Of a DNA stretch of 64,000 nt, positions 24,822-37,914 are shown piece after piece; positions within the stretch are counted from its first letter, which is position 1; every line of letters begins with the position of its first letter. The stretch covers positions 53,340 to 117,339 of the forward strand of contig BQKZ01000147.1 in the NCBI GenBank assembly GCA_036244855.1, in the 5' to 3' direction. Source of the DNA: Temnopleurus reevesii (lineage: Eukaryota > Echinodermata > Echinoidea > Temnopleuroida > Temnopleuridae). Under the pieces are notes generated by a model, which did not search any database, was not told the DNA's origin, and saw nothing but the letters and a program-made list of their open reading frames with translations. The translations under genes and the position numbers were made by a program.

Positions 24822-25500
24822 GCATCATAGTGTAATGGATGCGTCTGTCCTAGTGTTGTGGTTTCGAATCTCATCCCTCAACCAGAGGGATGGAGGTTCG
24901 AATCTTACTTGTGGTGTTGATTTACTAAAAGCCCGTGTATAGTTTTGGTAAAGATTAAAGAAATGTGAATTTTGGGGATATATACCATGACATATAGTTT
25001 GTATACACATTTCAAGATCATAGCATAATTTTCTACGAGCGAATTCTTTTGAAAATTTGAATTTGACCGTTAAATCGTATTTAGCGCCCTCTCTTGGTTA
25101 TAACAATATTTTGCTTCTTATTGGGCATATACAAAATTATTTCCAAGATTTTATTAAAGCATGCTAAAAAGGAATACATAAAGAATAAATTCTGACATTT
25201 TCATCCAATTCTGTTCATGAGAAGCTGTCCTTTATCAAGAAAGAAAATATTGAATTAGCGTCGGGGGCTACGACGAAATATTTTCCACACTTTAGGCTAT
25301 AATTTTTCCAAAACTTGTTAATTTTTCGTACAATCTTTTGTACAACATGTTCATGATATCATGTTTCTTTTAAGTAGATTTGAAGACAAAATTTGGCAAT
25401 AAAAATATTGGCTTTTACCAAAACTGTACTTGGGCTTTAACATCAAGGAATTCATCTGCATCGAGCTGCTCTCAACCCAGGTGAAAATGGGTACATGGGC
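24822..25500 (+). repeat. tRNA-derived SINE split by a family G element
   Basis: The head 24822-24927 has an A-box-like ATAGTGTAATGGATGCG and B-box-like GGAGGTTCGAATCTTAC. The body resumes at 25442 with AAGGAATTCATCTGCATCGA and GCTGCTCTCAACCCAGGTG, the same order as in the intact SINE at 62609. Everything between (24928-25441) is the inserted element. Confidence 0.65.
24928..25441. repeat. family G TIR element inserted in a SINE
   Basis: A 514-bp element beginning AAAGCCCGTGTATAGTTTTG and ending CAAAACTGTACTTGGGCTTT, i.e. terminal inverted repeats of about 25 bp with some mismatches. The inner block GCGCCCTCTCTTGGTTATAA identifies it as family G, in the orientation opposite to 20547-21199. 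SINE sequence lies on both sides. Confidence 0.72.
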
Positions 25501-25509
25501 GATGGTTGA

Positions 25510-28180
25510 CTTAAAAAGACTTCAAGAATTCCTGTAAGAATGACTGGTATCAGTTCTTGGGCTTAATAGATTGATAATTGATCTGGCGAGTATTCATCAA
25601 AAAAATTTGTACCATTTGTTCTTAAACTAACAAAAATGCAATTGTGCTAACTAAGTTTGAAAAAAAAAAGAAAGTTAAAATGAAGAATTTCAGGAACTTC
25701 TGCAAACTTTCCGAGAAACATCAATAAGCCTGATACCGGAAATCTAAACCCTCCGTCAAAATGCCATTAGGGATTAATTGAAGAGGAACTGATCAATCTT
25801 AAAGAGATCACCTGTCAAGTTCAAACCCCATTCAAAGAGCAAAATATATAGGATCAACAGGAAAAGCAGTTGTTGTGTTCATGTTAGGTAGTTAATCTAA
25901 GAGAGAAAGACATGAAAATGGTTTGCAAGATTTTCAGATTCTTATGAAAATGACATCTTTTTCAATGAGATTTTAGTCCTTCATCTTCTAAGAATTTCGC
26001 AATAACGAAAGCTCAAAAGTATAAAGAAACCATTTTCCAAATTGAGTTGAAGCATTTTCGTCTATAAATGAACCTAAGTATCACTTTCGGAGAAAATTTT
26101 TCATGTGCTTTCATTAAAGGTAACTTTCCATACATCATTTGGGTCATTCTTGACAATCTGACAATTCTTGACAAACTTTTTCATAAAAACTTTCATGTTT
26201 TGAAAATATTTTCCCCCGGAAATGTGGAGAGGCGATCAAGGCTGTTCTTTGTGACCCATTTATCATTTGCAAAATCATCAATACCAATGTTTGTTACAAT
26301 GTGTCTTCAGAATATCCAGTTGTGTTTTCATGTTACTTGGGCCCTGTGTGGCATTAACCACAGAACAACTGCCAACAGGTGTCTATGGAAAAAGCAAGAA
26401 CCAGACGCTGATTTGGAGAGTGAATTGATCACCGCAATGAGGACTTTTGTGAAGTTTCAATGTTAAAGTCACAGCCGGAATGGCAGAACGAAAATGAACC
26501 TTGTAAATCATCATCTGTCTTCTGCCTTATTTTTATGAGATATTCATTTCATTTTATTTATTATTTGATTGCTAGAACTCGAAGGAGTGTGTTTGGTTGC
26601 ACTCCAGATGCTGTTGAATGATTTGTAGGATGGGGAATCATTTTGACTTGCAATGTCTATCCCTCCTTGAAGAGCACCAATCTTGTGATTGTCTTTCTCT
26701 TTGGACTTCTTCTTTCTCATACCATTCTATTCCTTTATATATGTCTCACATTTCCATAGTTATGACCCACTTTGACCAAGTGGCAGAAAAGCATCATCTC
26801 TATTCCATTGTCCTTTTATATTTTACCATCATACTTTTTATTTTATATTTGCTAAACTTTTATCCCTCCCCCTGTCATTCTCTCCCTCTGTAACTATCAA
26901 CCCCCCCATGGAAAAATGCAGTATCTAGCATTTTCTTTGACTTTATGCTTTGACATGCATCAAATTTACTGGCAAAAAAGATCTGGAAACCTGTTTATTT
27001 CATAAGTTTTAACACCAGATTCCATTATCTACACATTCCCATAGATCTTCCTTGATAAAATTATAAATGTCTTCATTCTTACGTGGGGGTGGGGTTTTTT
27101 TTTTTCTCTCTGTCATTTTGTGCCCCCCCCCTCTGCCTCTAGCCTGTCTGTGCCCCAAACCTGAACCACTCTACACGATCTTCAGAATTTGCACATGCTT
27201 GGTCCATCCAAGGAATTATCACAAACATCCGTCCTATGGTATATCCATGACCGAATCATCAAGGATACAAATATTATTTGTTACATTCCAATGATGAATA
27301 TTGTGAGGTTGCTATTTTTCTCTCTTTCACGCTCTCTTTAATTTCCCCATTTCTTCTTCCAATGCTTCAGCGAATACCCTGCTGTTCTAATTGTCCACCG
27401 CAGTTAGCATACCACTGCTCTTTCAATGCAAAATTTAGCATTCAAAAGCCAGCTAATTTCACAACTTTCATGGCCACCCTCCCCCATAACCATTTTCAAT
27501 CTCAACTTCTGCATGTTAATTCTTGAAAAGAAAAGTTCAAAGTGGTACAATAGGAAGGTGCTTGTAAGGTGTTATACTGGTTCTATCTATCACCTTAGTG
27601 CCAACTCAACAATAGCCTTGCAGCCTGTCAAAAATGAACATGGTATTGTTGATTTCAGTCTGGAATTTAACTGAAAATCCATCCATAAATGCCAATGTAA
27701 TACAATTGTGGTTTGAAAGTAAACTTTGAGGACCTCATTTTCAATTTCATTGGCTGTCACGATGCTCTTGATGCTGAAAGTGAAGCCTGATGCAAGAAAC
27801 ATTTTATACCTCCAGGCAATTCATATTTTGCCAATCTGCCATACCTGGAAAACTTACACCATGCAATACAAAAAGTGGAAATATTCTACATGTGATTTAT
27901 TTTGTCACAAAATCTTCTTGCAGTGGAAATGCCTGAACATCTCATATTTTGTTTATATAGGAATATTTCTGATATCTAAAGTAGATTTGTTCCCCTCTCT
28001 TGTGAACACCTATACAATACCTAGAATTTAGAAGGCCCTCTTCTATATTTTGCCTTGTTATTTTTATACCATAACTTTTAAACTTACTTGATATACGGTA
28101 CTAGCTGGCCCACTCTTATGTAGATGAAGCATTATTTGTACATTTGAACACAAGTAAAAAAAAAAAAATGATTTCATTTT
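25510..28180. other. intron stretch with no recognised gene
   Basis: AT-rich. A fragment resembling the middle of foldback family A (GAATGACTGGTATCAGTTCT near 25539) is present at the left. A 132-codon frame at 26068-26466 (+) is unrecognised and probably chance. Poly-C and poly-T runs occur near 27100-27131. Confidence 0.5.
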
Positions 28181-28190
28181 ATTTTTAGCA

Positions 28191-28400
28191 TGAGCGTGGT
28201 AGTTTAATGGTTTAAAGAGTACCACATAACTCTGTTTGTTTGCAAGAAACGGGCATGAATTTGAATCTATTTGTAAACTGGCCTATGTTCCAGTTAATAG
28301 TCTAAATTTTTTTGGATGCAGTCAAGGAACATCACTCCTGAAATGAGGCTAGTATGATCCTAACTATACACAATTGATCTTTGAAGAGTGAGGTCATAGG
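28191..28400 (+). repeat. possible old tRNA-derived SINE
   Basis: GAGCGTGGTAGTTTAATGGT resembles a tRNA A-box region and GGCATGAATTTGAATCTA a decayed B box. The downstream body is not clearly like the other SINEs, and the boundaries are approximate. Confidence 0.33.
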
Positions 28401-28855
28401 CAGTGGAAAAAGAATTCCCCAACGATCATCAAATCCACACAAAAAGAAACTTCATTTTCGTTCATAACATAATAAAACAGGAATTCCAACCGAGAGGCAT
28501 TGCCCGCTCGCTTCACTGTTCCCTTTCTTCGACGAACCTAAGGAAGAAGAGAGAAAAATGGAAATTTAGTGAAGGGATTTTTGTTCTTCTCAGCTGAAAT
28601 ACTCCAGAGAATCTGTCCAAACAGTTGGCATAAACCAGTGGCAACCCACCATTACTATTCAATAATTGGAATGGAGTGAGGAGAGCATAATGTTACCGTA
28701 CGTCAAGTTCATTTTGGAGAGACGGCAAGATGGTGAGCCAGTAGAGAGATCTGCCAAAGACCCGGAGGTGCTATTTCTCCATACGGCTATATGAATAGGA
28801 ATCTGTCAAATAAAATTGACTCAATAATCTTCCAAGTTCCTATCAGCAACCCCTT

Positions 28856-28873
28856 TCTCTCTCTCTCTCTCTA
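28856..28873. repeat. CT microsatellite
   Basis: Nine CT units. Confidence 0.95.
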
Positions 28874-28913
28874 TCATTCAAAGCTCATTTTGACTTCTTT
28901 CTTTCGTGCATGC

Positions 28914-29130
28914 ACCGTGCATAGTCTGCAAGTACAGACCCTAGGCTTTTGGTATGAGCATGATACAAAGTATGCAATCTTTCACTACATGGCACACTGC
29001 ATTAGCCGAGGCTGTAGGAAAGAACAGTGATATGTGTGATGTAGTCGCACAAAGCATAACCTGTATCATGCTCTGCGCTTGAACACACCGAAAGCCTAGG
29101 GTATGTGCTTGCAGACTACACCGTGCATGG
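28914..29130. repeat. foldback element with CCTAGGCTTT arms
   Basis: The left arm ACCGTGCATAGTCTGCAAG, then ACCCTAGGCTTTTGG, and the right arm CCGAAAGCCTAGGGTATGTG, then CTTGCAGACTACACCGTGCA, are inverse. Inner pairs GAGCATGATACAAAG/CTGTATCATGCTC and CACTACATGGCACAC/GTGTGATGTAG extend the hairpin. Single copy here. Confidence 0.65.
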
Positions 29131-30180
29131 CACCCTCCATTATTTTCCGCGGCATTGTGGAGTGTGATGGCATGTCTGCGACGTCATGGAGCCCCCAGCC
29201 CTTCAGGGTGTGAAATCACGCCATGACAACCATGCAGCCCACCACCCACCTCCTCCCAGCCGACTGGAACGATATTGTCTCTCCGCAAATCAAAATAAAG
29301 CCTAACCATCTTAGCCTTTATTGATTCTGTCATCTTGAGTGTGGGATTATGAAATAGAAAAGAAATTGATTGGTTTTTATTGCGATATTTTTCCAACTGG
29401 TGTCAGAGGGATAGATCTGGCTTTTCTTCGTAGAACAGCCTTGGGAAGCTCAAACTGTATTTTGTCAAATTAATTTTTTGTTGATTTACACGAGAAAGGA
29501 AGCAAAGAAAAATTAATATGTGAGATGACAGTGGCTTATCTTGGTAGATGTGATTGTGTACAATTCATGATAAGTTTATCAATATATTTGATGGTTTTTA
29601 TTTGTTTTCAATTCTTATTGGTGATCCTTCACAAATATTATCTTGATCTTTGACCAACCTGAGATGACCAGATATTATTCTATGGTGTATAATTTTGATG
29701 TCTTTCTTGTGAGCCTATACAGTCTACATTCTACTTATGATGTGGAAGATTAATTTCCAATGTTGCCCAATGAACATTCAATGCCGATTGTAAAAGATCA
29801 GAACATTTTGTACAGTTGATACCAACATTTTAACTTGTAGCAATCACTGTTTTCTCTCAAACTATGTAATATTTTTGTCAGACATTCATGCAGATTGGCT
29901 TCTCGATTGCTGCAACAAATCATAATCCAAAATTCTATGAAACTTGTGACATTTTCCAATAGATTGTAACAATTGCGGAATAGTTCTCCTGGAAAGTATG
30001 CTTTTGTGCCACAAACAATTTCCCATCAATAAAAGCTTTTGGGAAAATAGGTGAAGACTTGAACAATGCCAGAAGGAATTTTTGAAAAAAAATATGAAGA
30101 ATTAGAATATGAATCAGGAATGTAGTTGGGTTATTCAGACCAATCAAAGCTGAATTGACAACCAAAGTATATCTAAAATT

Positions 30181-30244
30181 AATAGGATTGTAGATCCGCT
30201 TTGCTGGAAAATAATAGGATTGTAGATCCGCATTGCTGGAAAAC
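30181..30244. repeat. 32-bp direct tandem duplication
   Basis: AATAGGATTGTAGATCCGC occurs at 30181 and again at 30213, with one substitution (TTTGCTGGAAAA against ATTGCTGGAAAA) and the next bases largely the same. A recent small duplication. Confidence 0.85.
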
Positions 30245-30739
30245 TTGAGTGATGCTGCTGCTTACAAATTGTGTTTTGAGCCTCCTTTTCTTTCAGGCTA
30301 GGGACAAAATCCAGTTGTCTATCCCATGCTGTTTTTTTTTTATTAGTAGGCAAAATTGAGACCTATGCATGGAATCCAACATTATAGGAGAAATAGATAT
30401 TCTTTGATAAATTTCAGCCCATATTCCAAGAAGAATTTTTTTTCTTACCCAAAACCAGCAATCCAGAAGTATATACCATATAATATAATAGATATAGCTG
30501 GGAAAAAGATGGAAAAAAAATCAGTTCACCATTTCAGTTGATCCCTCCAATAATGAATCAAGGATAAAAAAAAGATTCCAAGGATTGTGTTAACTGTTAT
30601 CTGTTAATTGTTATTCCCTTATTTTTTTCAGCATTTCACCCTGTGATTAATCTATTCATTGCTTCCCGTATTAATATTATTACATTGGAATTTCTAGCCA
30701 TAGATACGAAAAAATACCAAAAATAAGATTCATCAACCA

Positions 30740-31110
30740 ATGCTGTGCAGTGTGAACCCCCAAGATATTCACATAGTATGGATGGCCTTGCCCCGCGATG
30801 GCATGAATTTATGCTTTTGTCGCAAAGACACAAGAAGGGAATCGGAAACCCACCAACCGTTTCACTGTGCTTTACAATCTCTGTAACAAGTATGGTCACG
30901 GATCATTATGATTTCATAAATGGAGTCAACAGGCGCTGGTAAATGGAATTCCATCTGATTGGATCGTGGTGTTATTCGGCCAGCACACGCTCAATTAAAT
31001 GCGTGTTTATGGAAAGGATAACTCGGGAGCGGGTTTTGCCGTTACCCGATGAAAATCGTAATTCATTTGACACTTCGTTGATTGGATTTGCGACATGTTG
31101 ATTATATTAA
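30740..31110. other. candidate regulatory island
   Basis: Non-repetitive, with locally higher GC. It contains homeodomain-like cores (TTGATTGGATTTG, GCTCAATTAAATGCG) and CGGGAGCGGGTTTTGCCG. Candidate enhancer only by composition. Confidence 0.25.
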
Positions 31111-31294
31111 TCTGACAGCTGTATAGCGTTGTTACTGTTTGTTTGCATAATGTTTATAATCCGGGGGATTTTTTTTGCTTTATGTCCATATAGAGCTATT
31201 GTAAACTTCAAATATTTGATGATGATCCTAATTATTGATGCAAGATTCATGAAAACAAATTAATCCTGATATCAAGCTGTGATTGTATGCCAAA

Positions 31295-31348
31295 TGCAGT
31301 GATTAATTTCACAATGTAGATTGCAGTGATTAATTTCACAATGTAGTT
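31295..31348. repeat. 27-bp direct tandem duplication
   Basis: TGCAGTGATTAATTTCACAA followed by TGTAG occurs at 31295 and at 31322, nearly identical. Confidence 0.85.
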
Positions 31349-33419
31349 TGCTGAATTGTTGTTCAAATAGATTTTACAATTTTAGAAAATATAAATCCCT
31401 TATTGTTTTGGGTAGTTCTTTACATGATAAAAAAAATCAATACTCACACACAACCAAGTGATGGTTATCCATTTATTGTTGGTGACTAATTCAAGAAGAG
31501 GAAAATGTAATTTGTAGCTCTTAATTTTCACTTATGAAGCAACCAACAAAGAAGGAGCTGTAGAATGATATTATAGCAGCAACAAATACACTAAAAAAGC
31601 CAAACTAGTAAAGCATAATTTGATTGTAGCCCATATTTATGCACTTGTTGCTATGTTGGGCATTTCTTTACGTTCGACACCAACATGCCAATTTACCAAT
31701 AGATTAAAATGTTTGCAAATTTCTTGAAAACGTGGTTTTGCATAGATTACATGTTGCTATGTTAGGCAAGGCTCTGGGAAGCTTTTATGTGAAGAGCAGG
31801 CATTATATTTGCATCTTTTAGTTCACTGACATGTTTGTATATTTATATGAAGGTTTGTTGAACCCCAAAGGATATCTTCTGTACTTGTATCTCCTGTTGT
31901 TGTTTGAGTTCACCCTCTCCGCAGAAAATTGCATCTACCCAGACACCCTGCCATACAGGTGCTCAAGTCCTCCATCAAGTTCAACATCGAACATTTGAAT
32001 CCCGCTCTGTCTTAGAGCCCCTCCATCCATCTTCACCCTCGGGCCACGCTATTTTGCTAAAACCCTCCCCAGAGGACTGAGCAGGATATTAGGGTTTAGG
32101 AAGCAAAACTGTCTCAGGTACCTGTGCTTTCGTAAGCCAGCTGTGTGGGCCGCAGAATACATGTTGCAATATGTAGCTTAACATAATTTAAGGATTATCC
32201 GTTTTTCGTTCATAGACAAGATATAGGCCCTAAATGTTAAAAAAAAAACGATCAACACTTGTGCTGGATGCTCAAAGATACCGTACATGTGCATTTGTAA
32301 CAAAGGATTGTTTTTTTAAATTGTGTGATGACAGAGTATAATGGGCAAATAAAAACAGAAAATGGACTTTGTCATGTCTACATATACATCATAATTTGGT
32401 CCCAAATTATATTTTTTTGTGTTAGTGACGTAAGAAAAGCATATTTTGTCCAAAAGATGGTGCCAGTTTTTCATTACTTTAAATAAACCTTGTTTGTGTT
32501 TAACAAGTTGCTTGCTCCAAGAGCACTTCAAACCATTTTCTATCAATTTTTGAGAGAACTCAGGATTATCTTTAACTCAAGACTTCATAAAATTTTTTCA
32601 TCCCTCCACATTGAAGGATGCGAGAGTGTGTCCTCGTCTAATTTTCTTTCCCCTGATGCTCCACCAAGATCATCTTACATACCCCTGTCATTGTAAGCCC
32701 TGCTAAATCTTGAGTGGGCTCTGTACTTTCTCCTCTTGCGCCTGCGTTGAAATCTTAGAATGATTTCTTCATTATTACTTTTCCATTTTCTCTCTTCTTT
32801 CTTCAATTATCACCCTCGTTTTCCCCAATATTTTCGGCCGTAGTATGGGAAATATGAGATAGGCCTAGTTGTTATTAATTTGTATTGGTGAAGTCTGAAG
32901 TGTTTTCAAGACGAGTCCTGTTTACTCTTGGATGTAGAGTGAAACTAATATTTAGAGACAATATTTTGATGCATCGTAATATTAAAGGGACATGAAAGCA
33001 AATTTGCTTGTAGGCTACCACCTTGAAGAATTGATTTTTGAAAATGTTTGTAGGTTTTATATGCAGATATATGTTAGAATTTTATTGGGAGAAATCAGGG
33101 TTTTTGTGGCGACATAATAACAAAAAAAATGCTCCTAAACATTTGGAATTTCATGTCAAGTTTATTTTATAAATTGATTATGAAAAGTGACACAATCAGA
33201 CATGTATGTAGACATATCAATAATAGTTACATTAATCCCTTAGAAAAGTTCTTGTTTAGTCAAATCCTTTCTATAAGGAGTTCTTAAGTTGAATAAACCT
33301 CATCCGATCAAATTATCTCCAGGCGACCTAGATTTATCTTGTTTCAAGTGTGTATGTATTGGATACCACATGTTGTTTAAACAATATCTCCCAATGGATA
33401 GTCACAGGAGATTCACTAC

Positions 33420-33650
33420 ATCAAGTCCAATTCAATAATTAATACGTTTCGTATCGTCCGCATGTGAATATTTAATCTATTTGGTTGGTGGTGGGTCCAA
33501 GGACCGGGAATGCAATAGCCGACGGCCCTCCAGAGAGCAGAAGTCTGCTTGTAGATTGCAGGATTAATAAATGATGAGAACCTAATCACCCGGTTTAATG
33601 AGTGATGAATGCCGATGAAAGATGGATGAACAGTGTAGGGTGGTTTGAAA
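33420..33650. other. candidate regulatory island
   Basis: Single-copy-looking sequence with several CpGs (CGTTTCGTATCGTCCGCATG, AGCCGACGGCCCTCC) between AT-rich blocks. No repeat or coding signature. Function unknown. Confidence 0.22.
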
Positions 33651-34129
33651 ATCATGAATTTGTAAAATAGTGATTAAGGGAACATTTGTAAACCAATGAA
33701 CTGCTTGTTGAGGCCTATTTACTGGAAGGGTCGAAGGATGTGTGAACTTGGGTTCTTTGGTTCTTTCTGGGGCTTGAAAATCCAATGTTCTGGATGTGAC
33801 CCTCTGCAGCAAAATGAATGGCAAAATTGTAAATCTAATGAAAGTGTTGAGAGAAAAGTCTATTTACTGCAATAAAAACTTTGATTATGGTATTAATGAT
33901 GTATATCACCAAGGTAGATTTTTTTATTTTCATTTATAGTGCTACTTAACAACACATCAGACAGCGAATGCAGTGCTCAGAAGATACAAAGTGAAATCCT
34001 CTGACTCCTTATAAAAGGTTTTAAAGGATTTGATAGAAATTGGCTTCCAGTGATTTTTTAAATTGTCGCCCCATTTAAATTGTTACCCCTATTAACTGCT
34101 TTTAAGATCATAAGTAGTGTCCATACTTT

Positions 34130-34330
34130 GTAAACTAGCCAAGGCACCTTTTTTGTCAAAAAGCCAAGAAGGCAACTTATGCAAACTTGCCAAGAAGCTT
34201 TGTTTAGGACCAGAAGGAGACTTTTACAAAATCGCCTTGTCGCCTTGTCTTTGATGTGAAGGGGAAGGCAACTTGTATAAACTTGCCTTGGCGCCTTGTT
34301 TAAGACGAGAAGTCGACAAGACGACTAATA
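34130..34330. repeat. imperfect 96-bp tandem repeat
   Basis: GGCAACTTATGCAAACTTGCC (34171, one base omitted in neighbouring units) and GGCAACTTGTATAAACTTGC (34267) start units that both run through GCCTTGTTTAAGACGAGAAG-like sequence. CGCCTTGTCGCCTTGTC lies between them. Confidence 0.6.
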
Positions 34331-35120
34331 CACGTATCCGCTTCCATAGGACTGTCATAGTTTCTGAAATTTCCAGGTTTTGGCTCGATGTGTGAACCCT
34401 ACTATATATCCTTTACTCTGCCAATGTGATTGACATTCCCCACATTGGAGAATGTTGCACATTGACCCTGTACTCATTAATATAGTTAGAGCAAATGGAT
34501 TGATGTGATGGTATGTCCCACAGGCGCTGGTATGACACTATGGTCGCATATATTGATGAACGCTTTACAAACACTTTACGAATGCTTTACACATGCTTTT
34601 CAAAGGATTTGTAGAAGTTTTGATTGAAATTATTACCCAGCACAGAAAAATAGAAGTCAAATATGTGAGTGAAATTAAAAAAAAAGATGACACTTATCAT
34701 AACATACATTTACATTGTGTCCATTTTTTTCATCCATAACTGTCACCAAATTTTGCTACTTTTCCCTGTGTAATAGTCTTTGACAGAAATTTCTTTCACA
34801 TAGTTTTTGTTTTCTGCCAGTTCTTCTTGTCAAAAATGTGATAGGCACCAGGTAACCTGATTTTTTAGTGTTATATTTTTGTTTGTTTGTCCAGTTGAGG
34901 ATCCTTTGATCTGATGGCATGTGCCTCCACATATCATTGCACTGAACAGCCATGGACTACTACAGAGCACGCAAATGCACAAAATAGGTTTTCGCCCCCT
35001 GATCACGATCAGAGGAGTAGACCTATAACATATTCTTTGGGGTTAAGTTACTCTGTAGAATATGTATGCTCAGGACAAGGGTGTGCAGAGGCAGGTGCTA
35101 TTAGACCAAAGTGTTCTTAA

Positions 35121-35294
35121 CTGGGAGGTGTTTCACCAAGATAAGAAAGACTTTAAGAACGACTTTAAGATCGAAAGGTATCCCTTCTTGTGTGTAATGA
35201 TTGAGAATCTTACGCATATTACACTCATTAACATACTCCAGTCTTTCTTAATTCGTGCGTAACTTTAAGAAAGATTTGATGAAACACCGCCCAG
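35121..35294. repeat. foldback element family A, copy 3
   Basis: Begins CTGGGAGGTGTTTCACCAAG and contains AAAGACTTTAAGAACGAC, the centre TTCTTGTGTGTAATGATTG and the end GATGAAACACCGCCCAG. It aligns along its length with 13272-13452. Confidence 0.75.
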
Positions 35295-36308
35295 GACTAT
35301 TTTGTTTGTGATGTATATGCATGGCTAGAAATCATGGAGAATACAGCCCCTAGCCCCACCACAAATTCTTTTTGAGAAAAAGTAGAATAAACATCCAAGG
35401 GATAGCAGGCTTTTTTGTTTAGCTCAGCCTCAAGTTCAGTCCTGCCCGTGCAATAACTCTAATTCAAACATTATGGTTGAGATTACATCTTTCAAGAGCT
35501 CTTGAAGGCCAAGTCCACATGCGTAAGTGACAAGTTTATTCTACCCTTATCGATTTCACCTAGATGGTCAAATTTTCCGAAATATGCAAACTATGCGGAT
35601 AATCCACACACAGACACGGCCAGGGGGGAACGAGATGGGTTAGGGGTGAAGCAAGGAGCTTGAAGGACGAAGTTCTTGGGGAGGGGATGGGATAAGGAAT
35701 GAGGGGGGAGATGGATGCAAGGGGACGGTTGGAAAATGAAGGGAGGTTGGAAACATTCTTTTCAGGTAAACATTTGTTGTTGATAAACCAAACTTGGGTA
35801 TCAGTAATAGTACATGGTTTTGAAATGTTCCTACACCCCAAATTACTCATCATGAGAGTAAATTTGTGCCTAACACAATTATAGAATTTTGGCCAAGTGT
35901 GATAACTTTTTACTCCATATTTGGCCCCCCCCCAATTAAGTTGATGTGAAAATGCGATACTTCAAGTACATATTTTTCACAGTGCATGTTAACGACCAAT
36001 ATATTCAACAAAAGCATTACTCAACTTTTTGAAAAGTTTACAAGATAACAATTCAAATGTTACTCAGGCACGTTATTACCCAATATTTTTTAAAAATTTG
36101 ACACAGAGTATCTGACGGGTAGCATTGGAAGTGGCATGAAAGGAAAACCAAACTGGGTCTTGACCTCAGAGTCTGACCTACTTTTGTAACAGTGATACAA
36201 TGATTCAATATCCTTGAATAGTGATTATTTGATTTTGATGTTATCTGGAGTAGATGTAAAAGTGTTTTTTTTCATCCCCTCCTTCTTTACCACACACCTC
36301 CTTCCGCA

Positions 36309-37118
36309 NNNNNNNNNNNNNNNNNNNNNNNNNNNNNNNNNNNNNNNNNNNNNNNNNNNNNNNNNNNNNNNNNNNNNNNNNNNNNNNNNNNNNNNNNNNN
36401 NNNNNNNNNNNNNNNNNNNNNNNNNNNNNNNNNNNNNNNNNNNNNNNNNNNNNNNNNNNNNNNNNNNNNNNNNNNNNNNNNNNNNNNNNNNNNNNNNNNN
36501 NNNNNNNNNNNNNNNNNNNNNNNNNNNNNNNNNNNNNNNNNNNNNNNNNNNNNNNNNNNNNNNNNNNNNNNNNNNNNNNNNNNNNNNNNNNNNNNNNNNN
36601 NNNNNNNNNNNNNNNNNNNNNNNNNNNNNNNNNNNNNNNNNNNNNNNNNNNNNNNNNNNNNNNNNNNNNNNNNNNNNNNNNNNNNNNNNNNNNNNNNNNN
36701 NNNNNNNNNNNNNNNNNNNNNNNNNNNNNNNNNNNNNNNNNNNNNNNNNNNNNNNNNNNNNNNNNNNNNNNNNNNNNNNNNNNNNNNNNNNNNNNNNNNN
36801 NNNNNNNNNNNNNNNNNNNNNNNNNNNNNNNNNNNNNNNNNNNNNNNNNNNNNNNNNNNNNNNNNNNNNNNNNNNNNNNNNNNNNNNNNNNNNNNNNNNN
36901 NNNNNNNNNNNNNNNNNNNNNNNNNNNNNNNNNNNNNNNNNNNNNNNNNNNNNNNNNNNNNNNNNNNNNNNNNNNNNNNNNNNNNNNNNNNNNNNNNNNN
37001 NNNNNNNNNNNNNNNNNNNNNNNNNNNNNNNNNNNNNNNNNNNNNNNNNNNNNNNNNNNNNNNNNNNNNNNNNNNNNNNNNNNNNNNNNNNNNNNNNNNN
37101 NNNNNNNNNNNNNNNNNN
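36309..37118. other. assembly gap (810 N)
   Basis: An uninterrupted N run. The right edge opens inside a copy of foldback family A whose left half is missing, so the gap probably contains repeat sequence. Long 'ORFs' that cross it are artefacts. Confidence 0.99.
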
Positions 37119-37234
37119 AGTTCTTGTGCTGAATGGCTGTGAATCTTGCTTGTATATTACACTTGTTAATGTACTCCAGTCTTTCCTAAAATCTTGCGTA
37201 ACTCTATGAACGACTTGGTGAAACACAGCCCAGA
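37119..37234. repeat. foldback element family A, right part only
   Basis: Opens at the N gap with AGTTCTTGTGCTGAATGGCT, shares GTACTCCAGTCTTTCCTAAA with the other copies and ends GGTGAAACACAGCCCAG. The left arm is inside the gap. Confidence 0.7.
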
Positions 37235-37759
37235 AGCGCAAATTTTTAAATAACAATGCAATGGACATATGAAAATTATCAAAATTCATCACAACATTCT
37301 TGCAACAAACCCCTGAGAAAAAAACGACAACTATGTTACAAGGCCAGTCCACTCTGTTTTTTTTTAAAGGAAGGTCAACAGATATTTATTAACATCAATG
37401 AATATCTACAATCTTCGGAAAGAGCTCATGGATTTCTGTGATAAAAGGAAGGGATTTTTCTACAGACTGATGCCTATCAAAAGATTCCCCCCTCTTCTCA
37501 TTGTCTCTTCGGGATTTGAGAATAAAGATACAAGGTCCATAGCTTTCTGTTTATCTGTCTGCAAAGCAAAGAGATGAACGCGGATTTGATAAGGGGTGGA
37601 GACATACATCTCGAATCTGGATACATATCAATTCAAAAGAGATAAAGAGAATATGGAAGTCTAATTTGTTTTGTAGATTATGTTGGCTTTCGATTATTTT
37701 TATTGACCCAATTTAGTTCAGGAGAAGGATGAATATCATCAACAGGCTTCCAGTCGCTG

Positions 37760-37914
37760 AGCAATTTAAAAATCTATGCTCTGAGTTTATAGTTTTATTT
37801 GTGTACTTTTTACATTTTGCATTATTTTGTATCATTATGCTAAGCAATTTCAAAATCTATGCTTTGAGTTTATACTTTTATTTGTATCCTTTTTTACATT
37901 TTATATCATTTGTC
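37760..37914. repeat. 83-bp direct tandem duplication
   Basis: AGCAATTTAAAAATCTATGC and TCTGAGTTTATAGTTTTATT at 37760 repeat as AGCAATTTCAAAATCTATGC and TTTGAGTTTATACTTTTATT at 37843, followed by similar TTTTTACATTTT blocks. Confidence 0.8.

Noticed and set aside
26068..26466. 132-codon frame as a nested gene or exon
   Set aside because: No ordered motif or splice context; AT-rich chance frame is the simplest explanation.
36214..37352. Long open frames of 331 and 375 codons crossing 36309-37118
   Set aside because: They exist only because the N gap contains no stop codons; the real sequence at both ends is non-coding.
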